Part shown: positions 1-4,726 of the stretch, piece after piece | How positions within the stretch are numbered: position 1 is the stretch's first letter | Layout of the letters: every line of letters starts with the position of its first letter | Made by a program: the position numbers and the translations under genes | Source: Synechococcaceae cyanobacterium | Lineage (GTDB): Bacteria; Cyanobacteriota; Cyanobacteriia; PCC-6307; Cyanobiaceae | Reading direction: 5' to 3' | DNA length: 9,956 nt | Assembly (NCBI GenBank): GCA_947460085.1 | Contig: CANHGA010000059.1 | Span: 1-9,956, forward strand | The notes under the pieces: generated by a model | Databases searched by the model: none | Seen by the model: the letters and a program-made list of their open reading frames with translations, nothing else | Told to the model about the DNA's origin: nothing

Positions 1-473
1 AACACAGCAGAAGCAGCAGCCACAGGTGCGCTGTAAGCAACGCAGATCCAGGGGCGCATGCCGAGGCGGTAGGAGAGTTCCCACTCACGTCCCATGTATG
101 CATAGATGCCGATGAGGAAGTGGAAAACCACCAGTTGGAAAGGACCGCCGTTGTACAGCCACTCGTCGAGGCTGGCGGCTTCCCAGATGGGATAGAAGTG
201 AAGACCGATGGCGTTGCTGGAAGGAACAACAGCACCAGAAATGATGTTGTTGCCGTACAGCAGGGAACCTGCAACAGGCTCACGGATGCCGTCGATGTCG
301 ACAGGGGGTGCTGCGATGAACGCAACGATGAAGCAGATGGTGGCAGCCAGCAGGGTGGGGATCATCAGCACACCGAACCAGCCCACATAGAGGCGGTTGT
401 TGGTGGAGGTGACCCACTCGCAGAACTGCTGCCAGCTGGTTGCGCCTTGGCGCTGCTGGAGAGTGGTGGTCAT
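1..473 (-). CDS. psbA: Photosystem II reaction centre protein D1, N-terminal part (cut by window edge)
   Basis: D1 is a core thylakoid-membrane subunit of photosystem II that, with D2, binds P680, pheophytin, plastoquinone QB and the Mn4CaO5 cluster. The reverse strand from ATG at 473 reads MTTTLQQRQGATSWQQFCEW and continues colinearly with known D1 for 157 complete codons, with no gap or frameshift. Visible landmarks are Asp59 and Asp61 in the PPVDIDGIREP segment (Asp61 lies near the Mn cluster), His118 (accessory chlorophyll ligand), membrane helices A (about 33-53) and B (about 110-136), and the start of helix C. Residue 130, which contacts pheophytin, is Glu (codon GAG, minus 86-84). This is the D1:2-type, high-light state. 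The gene runs off the left edge before Tyr161 and Asp170; the full protein is about 358-360 residues. It is divergent from the radical SAM gene at 684. Identification is certain; only the isoform interpretation is inferred. Confidence 0.98.
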   Translation of the reverse strand, partial: MTTTLQQRQGATSWQQFCEWVTSTNNRLYVGWFGVLMIPTLLAATICFIVAFIAAPPVDIDGIREPVAGSLLYGNNIISGAVVPSSNAIGLHFYPIWEAASLDEWLYNGGPFQLVVFHFLIGIYAYMGREWELSYRLGMRPWICVAYSAPVAAASAV

Positions 474-491
474 GAGAACGAGAAGAAGAGT

Positions 492-507
492 GTCTCCCGA
501 AGGAAAC
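492..507 (-). promoter_or_regulatory. psbA leader stem-loop with UUCG tetraloop over the nearest Shine-Dalgarno-like sequence
   Basis: In the psbA mRNA sense, GTTTCC (507-502), loop TTCG (501-498) and GGAGAC (497-492) form a 6-bp stem with one G-U pair, closed as C(UUCG)G, an exceptionally stable tetraloop. The only purine-rich Shine-Dalgarno-like run near the start, GGGAG (498-494), lies in the loop end and 3' arm. It is 20 nt from the ATG, farther than usual. The 18 nt between hairpin and ATG are pyrimidine-rich (CTCTTCTTCTCGTTCTC). The pairing is read directly from sequence; a role in mRNA stability or light-controlled translation is inference. Confidence 0.5.
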
Positions 508-553
508 GGGTATGGATGGACGGAACCCCGAAGACGGAAAGCCGCCAGGACGG

Positions 554-655
554 TTACCCGCCAACGACACTGTAACGGAACATTGCGCCGATTGTGAGGG
601 GGTCGGTTTCGAGTTCAGGTCCTGCGTCATCCCAGTTCAGGTTGTTAGCGTCCAT
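554..655 (-). CDS. Possible 33-residue ORF upstream of psbA (status uncertain)
   Basis: An ATG at 655 opens a reverse-strand frame beginning MDANNLNWDD and ending FRYSVVGG before TAA at 556-554, 33 residues, with an acidic first half. The frame has an earlier in-frame stop, and the ATG is its only conventional start. It points the same way as psbA and ends 80 nt before the psbA ATG. I do not recognise the peptide. There is no membrane segment and no convincing ribosome site (only GGGAA directly before the ATG). It overlaps the best psbA promoter candidate, which argues that it may be chance. It could otherwise be an upstream regulatory peptide or a decayed gene end. Confidence 0.25.
   Translation of the reverse strand: MDANNLNWDDAGPELETDPLTIGAMFRYSVVGG
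569..598 (-). promoter_or_regulatory. Candidate psbA promoter (-35 CTCACA, -10 TACAGT)
   Basis: On the minus strand CTCACA (598-593) and TACAGT (574-569) are separated by 18 nt. Each matches the sigma-70 consensus hexamers at four of six positions. Transcription would begin near 562 and give an untranslated leader of roughly 90 nt containing the UUCG hairpin. The position fits a psbA promoter, but no stronger hexamer pair supports it and the exact site is a guess. It lies within the 33-codon ORF at 554-655, so the two readings compete. Confidence 0.35.
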
Positions 656-683
656 TTCCCATGAGGCCCGGGAGCCCAGTGCC

Positions 684-2273
684 GTGAACGCCGCGATCCG
701 GCCTGGCGATCACCGCGTTCTGCTGGTGCGCCTGCCCTGTAATCCGATTTTTCCGGTGGGCCCGATCTATCTGGCCGACCATCTGCACAAGCAGTTTCCC
801 CAGATGGCCCAGCAGATCCTGGATTTGGCCGCCGTGCCTGTCCTGGATGTGGAGCGCGTGCTCGACGCAGCGGTGCGCGCTTTCCAGCCGAGCCTGCTGG
901 TGTTTTCTTGGCGCGATATCCAGATCTATGCCCCCGTTGATGGGCGGGGGGGCAATCCGCTCCAGAACTCCTTCGAGGTGTTCTATGCCCTTAATCCCTT
1001 AAAGCGCTTAAGGGGCGCCTTGGGCGGCTTGCAGCTGATGGCGTCGTTCTACGGAGAGCTTTGGCGCAATCTGCGCCTGGTGCGCCGCGGCCTCAAGCGG
1101 GCCCAGCAGTTTTGCCCCCAGGCCACGGCCGTGCTCGGTGGTGGGGCCGTGAGCGTTTTTTACGAACAGCTCGGCCGGAGCCTGCCCAAGGGCACGGTGG
1201 TGTCAGTGGGGGAAGGGGAGCCCCTGCTCGAGAAATTGATTCGCGGCGACTCCCTCGCCAGTGAACGCTGTTTTGTGGTGGGTGAGGCGCCCCGGCCCGG
1301 GCTGATCCATGAGCAGCCCTCGGGCATGGAGAAAACCGCTTGCAACTACGCCTACATCGAATCGATCTGGCCCCAGCTCAACTGGTATCTGGAGGGTGGC
1401 GACTTCTACGTCGGCGTCCAGACCAAACGTGGCTGCCCCCACAACTGCTGCTATTGCGTCTACACGGTGGTTGAGGGAAAGGCCGTGCGGGTCAACCCGG
1501 TTGAGGAGGTGATTGCTGAGATGCGCCAGCTCTACGACCGGGGGGTGCGCGGTTTTTGGTTTACCGACGCCCAGTTCATCCCGGCCCGCCGCTATATCGA
1601 CGACGCGAAGCAGCTGTTGCGCGCCATCCAGGCCGAGGGTTGGAGCGATATCCGTTGGGCCGCCTACATCCGAGCCGACAACCTCGATGCCGAGCTGGCT
1701 GAGTTGATGGTGGCCACGGGCATGAGCTATTTCGAGATCGGCATCACCTCCGGCTCCCAGGAGCTCGTGCGCAAGATGCGCATGGGCTACAACTTGCGCA
1801 CCGTGCTTGAGAATTGTCGCCTGTTGGCGCGAGCTGGTTTCCGCGAGCACGTCTCGGTGAACTACTCCTTCAACGTCATCGACGAACGCCCCGAGACGAT
1901 TCGCCAAACCGTGGCGTACCACCGAGCCCTGGAGCAGATCTTTGGCGCCGACAAGGTGGAGCCAGCGATCTTTTTTATCGGTCTCCAACCCCACACCCAC
2001 CTGGAGCAGTACGGCTTCGATCAGGGCCTGATCAAGCCGGGTTACAACCCGATGAGCATGCTGCCCTGGACGGCTCGCAAGATGCTGTGGAACCCCGAGC
2101 CCATGGGCAGCACTTTCGGCCGGATTTGTTTGGAGGCCTTCGATCTGAACCCCGAGGACTTCGGGCGCACGGTGATGGATTTGCTCGAACGGGACTACGG
2201 CTTGGCCCCCCTGGAAGAGGCCTTGCATGCCCCCGTTGAAGGGCGCCGGGCGTTGGCTAAGGCGACCCGTTAG
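684..2273 (+). CDS. B12-binding-domain-type radical SAM protein, substrate unknown
   Basis: This 529-residue protein belongs to the large cobalamin-binding-domain/radical SAM class, whose members cleave S-adenosylmethionine at a [4Fe-4S] cluster and often act as methyltransferases or cyclases. The N-terminal part (about 10-200) resembles the Rossmann-like B12-binding region: HRVLLVRLPCNP near the start, a GGG strand-turn near 155, and GEGE at 176-179. No DxHxxG cobalamin-ligand motif is visible. The cluster motif is Cys251-x3-Cys255-x2-Cys258 (CPHNCCYC), followed by a barrel segment with ADNLDAELAELM and FEIGITSGSQ. I chose GTG at 684, not ATG at 594, because GGGAG lies about 9 nt upstream and the first 30 residues of the longer frame look unstructured. 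The gene is divergent from psbA and its last 17 bp overlap the convergent CPBP gene. Class is firm; reaction and substrate are unknown. Confidence 0.88.
   Translation: MNAAIRPGDHRVLLVRLPCNPIFPVGPIYLADHLHKQFPQMAQQILDLAAVPVLDVERVLDAAVRAFQPSLLVFSWRDIQIYAPVDGRGGNPLQNSFEVFYALNPLKRLRGALGGLQLMASFYGELWRNLRLVRRGLKRAQQFCPQATAVLGGGAVSVFYEQLGRSLPKGTVVSVGEGEPLLEKLIRGDSLASERCFVVGEAPRPGLIHEQPSGMEKTACNYAYIESIWPQLNWYLEGGDFYVGVQTKRGCPHNCCYCVYTVVEGKAVRVNPVEEVIAEMRQLYDRGVRGFWFTDAQFIPARRYIDDAKQLLRAIQAEGWSDIRWAAYIRADNLDAELAELMVATGMSYFEIGITSGSQELVRKMRMGYNLRTVLENCRLLARAGFREHVSVNYSFNVIDERPETIRQTVAYHRALEQIFGADKVEPAIFFIGLQPHTHLEQYGFDQGLIKPGYNPMSMLPWTARKMLWNPEPMGSTFGRICLEAFDLNPEDFGRTVMDLLERDYGLAPLEEALHAPVEGRRALAKATR
996..1014. 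repeat. Perfect inverted repeat inside the radical SAM gene
   Basis: CCCTTAA (996-1002), spacer AGCGC, TTAAGGG (1008-1014) form a 7-bp perfect inverted repeat. A near-direct copy of the left arm (CCCTTAAT, 988-995) precedes it. It encodes part of NPLKRLRG, so it may be chance, but AT-rich arms are unusual in this GC-rich gene. Confidence 0.5.
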
Positions 2274-3072
2274 CAGCGCTCCACCAGCGCCTGCGGGCCC
2301 AAACCAGGGCGCCCAGGCCAAGCCAGCCGAGCAGTCCGCCGGTGGGGTTGATGTCGGCAAAGCCAGGCCCCACCCACCAGGCCGGAGCCCCCGGTGAAAT
2401 TTGCAGGACCCCTGTCTGCACCAGAAACCAGCCCCCTACCAAAACACCGTGCAGGCCGATCGATCCCCAGAGCGTGCCCCCATCGGCGCGGCGCTGCAGG
2501 GCTAGGACAAGGCCCAGCAGGACCAATCCCCCCAGTAGGCCGAGGGCTTGCAGCCCTGGGTAGCGGTACCAGGGATGGAGCAGGGCAAAGATGGCGGCCT
2601 GGAGTAGCAGGGCGCGCTTGGGACCCACCTGCAGCTCGAGTTCGCCCCAGAGCCAGCCGCGAAACAGCAGCTCTTCGGCAAAGCCCACACCGGCCATGAG
2701 GGCCAGGCCATTGAGGAGCAGCCCCAGGCTCACATCGCCGAGCCAGCGGGCCTGGCCGCCGAGCAGCAGCGCCCCGCAAACCAGGGCCAACAGCAGGGCG
2801 GCCTTCAGGGCCCCCCGCAGCCAGGCTTGGGCCCCGGCCCGGATGGGTACGGCCAAGCCCAGGCGTTGCCATGGGTGGTTATCTCCCCAAACCTGGCGCA
2901 GCCGTAGGGGCAGGCTGACCAGCAGCAGCACCAGGGCCACCACCACGCCGGCTAGATCGATTTGATCACTGCGCCAGCTCGGGGAGATCCAGGCCAGGGG
3001 CCGCACCACCAGCCAACCCAGCCCGTAGAGGACGGGCACATACAGCGCCGTTCCCCACCAGTGCAAGCCCAT
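2257..3072 (-). CDS. CPBP-family intramembrane glutamic protease (CAAX/bacteriocin-processing type)
   Basis: This 271-residue, strongly hydrophobic protein has several membrane segments (about 8-28, 38-57, 88-106, 112-130, 155-166, 175-192, 245-258). It belongs to the CPBP/Abi family of membrane proteases related to eukaryotic Rce1. Motif 1 is Glu133-Glu134-x3-Arg138 (EELLFR) and motif 2 is Phe162-x3-His166 (FALLH). Motif 3 would be His208 in GSIGLHGVLVG, but the usual Asn/Asp four residues later is Val212, so the active site may be atypical. The ATG at 3072 shares its A with the clpS stop (TGATG), a layout typical of translational coupling; a TTG one codon earlier is less likely. Its 3' end overlaps the convergent radical SAM gene by 17 bp. 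Family is confident; the substrate is unknown. Cyanobacterial members may act in protein maturation or prenyl-protein-like processing. Confidence 0.85.
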   Translation of the reverse strand: MGLHWWGTALYVPVLYGLGWLVVRPLAWISPSWRSDQIDLAGVVVALVLLLVSLPLRLRQVWGDNHPWQRLGLAVPIRAGAQAWLRGALKAALLLALVCGALLLGGQARWLGDVSLGLLLNGLALMAGVGFAEELLFRGWLWGELELQVGPKRALLLQAAIFALLHPWYRYPGLQALGLLGGLVLLGLVLALQRRADGGTLWGSIGLHGVLVGGWFLVQTGVLQISPGAPAWWVGPGFADINPTGGLLGWLGLGALVWARRRWWSAANGSP

Positions 3073-3395
3073 CAACTTTCAGGCTCGAGGCTGCTGGTGA
3101 GCCCTTTGGCCTTCAGGGTTTCGCAGTAAAACTCCGCCGGCTCCAGGTCGCAGACGATCACCAGGCCCACGCCGGTGTTGTGGGTTTCAACCATCACGGC
3201 GATGGCATCTTGTTCGCTGAGCGAGGGCACCACCTGCCGCAAGGTGACCACCACGTATTCCATGGTGTTCACCGGATCGTTGTGGAGCAGCACCTTGTAG
3301 CGGGGAGAGGGCTTGCGCACCCGCTCCGGTGCTTTCTCCATGACCGCTGCACCGCCGGTTTCGCGGCCAAGGTTGCTTTGGGTTGCCGTTCTCAT
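3072..3395 (-). CDS. clpS: ClpS, N-degron adaptor of the ClpC/ClpP protease
   Basis: ClpS binds proteins with destabilising N-terminal residues and hands them to the Clp ATPase (ClpC in cyanobacteria) for degradation in the cytosol. The 107-residue product has a flexible, poorly conserved N-terminus (1-30). The ClpS fold then begins at PRYKVLLHNDPVNTMEYVV. Asn39, Asp40, Met45, Met68 and His72 align with the E. coli N-end binding pocket (Asn34, Asp35, Met40, Met62, His66). The C-terminus KGLTSSLEPES is typical of cyanobacterial ClpS1. I chose ATG at 3395, 7 nt after the dapL stop. A longer frame would run into dapL coding sequence, and an internal Met19 is a possible alternative. Neither start has a clear Shine-Dalgarno sequence, so translation may depend on dapL. 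It is the middle gene of the dapL-clpS-CPBP unit. Confidence 0.95.
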   Translation of the reverse strand: MRTATQSNLGRETGGAAVMEKAPERVRKPSPRYKVLLHNDPVNTMEYVVVTLRQVVPSLSEQDAIAVMVETHNTGVGLVIVCDLEPAEFYCETLKAKGLTSSLEPES

Positions 3396-3402
3396 GACGC
3401 GT

Positions 3403-4629
3403 TCAAAGGGAGCGAATGCGGCGCATGGCCTCTTCCACATTGGCGCGGCTGTTGAAGGCCGACAGCCGGAAGTAACCCTCGCCGGCGGCGCCAAAGCCAC
3501 TGCCGGGGGTGCCCACCACGTGGGCGTTGCCCAGCAAGTGGTCGAAAAAGCCCCAGGAATCCTGCCCTTCGGGGGTTTGAATCCACACGTAGGGAGCCTG
3601 TTCGCCGCCATACACAGTTAAGCCAGCCGCCGTCAACTCCTGGCGAATGATGGCGGCGTTCTCCATGTAGAAGCTCACCAGGGACTTCACTTGGGCCTGG
3701 CCGGCAGCGGAATACACCGCTTCGGCGCCCCGCTGCACGATGTAGCTGACGCCATTGAATTTGGTGCATTGGCGGCGGTTCCACAGGGCCCAAAGCTCCA
3801 CCTTTTCGCCATTGGCGGCCGTGCCCATCAGCCCCTTGGGAACCACCGTGAGGGCGCAACGGGTGCCGGTGAAGCCGGCATTTTTTGAGAAGGAGCGAAA
3901 TTCGATCGCGCACTGGCGGGCCCCTTCGATCTCATAGATCGAGTGGGGCAGTTCGGGATCCTGGATGAAGGCTTCATAGGCGGCGTCAAACAGGATCAGG
4001 GCATCGTTGGCCAGGGCATAATCGACCCATTGCTTCAGCTGGGCCTTGGTGGCTACGGCACCGGTGGGATTGTTGGGGAAGCAGAGGTAGATCAGATCCA
4101 CCTTGCCCTCGGGTAGGGGCGCAATGAAACCATTGCTGGCTGTGATGGGCAGGTAGGTGAGCCCGCCGTATTGACCGGCATCGTCGGCATCGCCGGTCCG
4201 GCCGGCCATCACGTTGCTGTCCACGTACACCGGGTACACGGGGTCAGTCACGGCAATGCGGTTGCCCTCGCCCAGGATGTCGAGGATGTTGCTGCTGTCG
4301 CATTTGGAGCCGTCGGAGACAAAAATCTCCTCGGCGCTCACCTCGCAACCGCGGGATTGGAAATCGGCCTTGGCGATGGCCTCCCGCAGCCAGAGATAGC
4401 CCTGTTCGGGGCCATAGCCATGGAAGCCCTCCCGGGTGCCCATCTCATCAATGGCCCCTTTCATCGCCGTGCGACAGGCCTCGGGCAGGGGCTCGGTCAC
4501 ATCGCCAATGCCGAGGCGAATGATCGGAGCTGTGGGGTTGGCTTCGCTGAAGGCCTTGACCCGCCGTCCAATCTCAGGGAAGAGGTAGCCCGCCTTGAGC
4601 TTGAGGTAGTTGCCGTTGACCTGAACCAT
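3403..4629 (-). CDS. dapL: LL-diaminopimelate aminotransferase
   Basis: DapL is a cytosolic, PLP-dependent fold-type I aminotransferase. It converts tetrahydrodipicolinate directly to LL-diaminopimelate with glutamate as amino donor, the single-step DAP branch used by cyanobacteria and plants. The product feeds lysine and peptidoglycan synthesis. The 408-residue length and the start MVQVNGNYLKLKAGYLFPEI match the family. Visible sites are the FPNNPTG motif with Asn187, Asp215 and Tyr218 in LFDAAYEAFI, the Schiff-base Lys249 in SFSKNAGFTGTR with phosphate-contacting Ser246/Ser248 and Arg257, and the C-terminal substrate-carboxylate Arg in GEGYFRLSAFNSR. It is the first gene of a tight minus-strand unit with clpS 7 nt downstream. 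The ATG shares the palindrome CATG with a plus-strand ATG. No Shine-Dalgarno sequence is seen; a GC hairpin sits 8 nt upstream. Confidence 0.97.
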   Translation of the reverse strand: MVQVNGNYLKLKAGYLFPEIGRRVKAFSEANPTAPIIRLGIGDVTEPLPEACRTAMKGAIDEMGTREGFHGYGPEQGYLWLREAIAKADFQSRGCEVSAEEIFVSDGSKCDSSNILDILGEGNRIAVTDPVYPVYVDSNVMAGRTGDADDAGQYGGLTYLPITASNGFIAPLPEGKVDLIYLCFPNNPTGAVATKAQLKQWVDYALANDALILFDAAYEAFIQDPELPHSIYEIEGARQCAIEFRSFSKNAGFTGTRCALTVVPKGLMGTAANGEKVELWALWNRRQCTKFNGVSYIVQRGAEAVYSAAGQAQVKSLVSFYMENAAIIRQELTAAGLTVYGGEQAPYVWIQTPEGQDSWGFFDHLLGNAHVVGTPGSGFGAAGEGYFRLSAFNSRANVEEAMRRIRSL

Positions 4630-4637
4630 GCCGCGCT

Positions 4638-4654
4638 GGGGCCGCGCGGGCCCC
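4638..4654 (-). promoter_or_regulatory. GC-only hairpin next to the dapL start codon
   Basis: GGGGCC (4638-4643), GCGCG, GGCCCC (4649-4654) form a perfect 6-bp all-GC stem with a 5-nt loop. In the dapL transcript it ends 8 nt before the ATG, where a ribosome would load. It may limit dapL translation or, on the plus strand, lie upstream of the radical SAM promoter. The pairing is seen directly; the function is inferred. Confidence 0.4.
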
Positions 4655-4669
4655 GGAGTACTGGCCGGA

Positions 4670-4700
4670 TTGTCCTATGGCGCGGGTGCGTTCATACGAT
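4670..4700 (+). promoter_or_regulatory. Candidate promoter for the radical SAM-DUF2344 gene
   Basis: TTGTCC (4670-4675) and TACGAT (4695-4700) are spaced by 19 nt, matching the -35 hexamer at four and the -10 hexamer at four of six positions. A start of transcription near 4707 would place the GTG at 4727 about 20 nt downstream, which agrees with the chosen start. The dapL promoter must lie in the same 97-bp divergent region; I see no clear hexamers for it. Weak evidence. Confidence 0.3.
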
Positions 4701-4726
4701 CAGGGCAACGCCTGCCCGCGTCTGCC

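Noticed and set aside
120..630. Several 60-150 codon frames on both strands over psbA and its upstream region
   Set aside because: They are shadows of psbA, whose reading frame matches D1 residue by residue.
594..683. N-terminal extension of the first radical SAM gene from ATG 594
   Set aside because: No ribosome site at 594, the 30 extra residues look unstructured, and they would overlap the psbA promoter region; GTG 684 has GGGAG at proper spacing.
1203..2360. 385-codon minus-strand frame opposite the first radical SAM gene and the CPBP end
   Set aside because: Antisense shadow crossing two well-supported genes; composition is His/Val/Gly-rich without motifs.
3396..3611. 72-residue N-terminal extension of ClpS
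   Set aside because: The upstream part of that frame is dapL coding sequence read out of frame; ClpS normally has about 90-110 residues.
4628..4726. N-terminal extension of the radical SAM-DUF2344 protein from ATG 4628
   Set aside because: It would overlap the dapL start codon, translate the dapL leader hairpin and swallow the only promoter candidate; family-like sequence begins after 4727.
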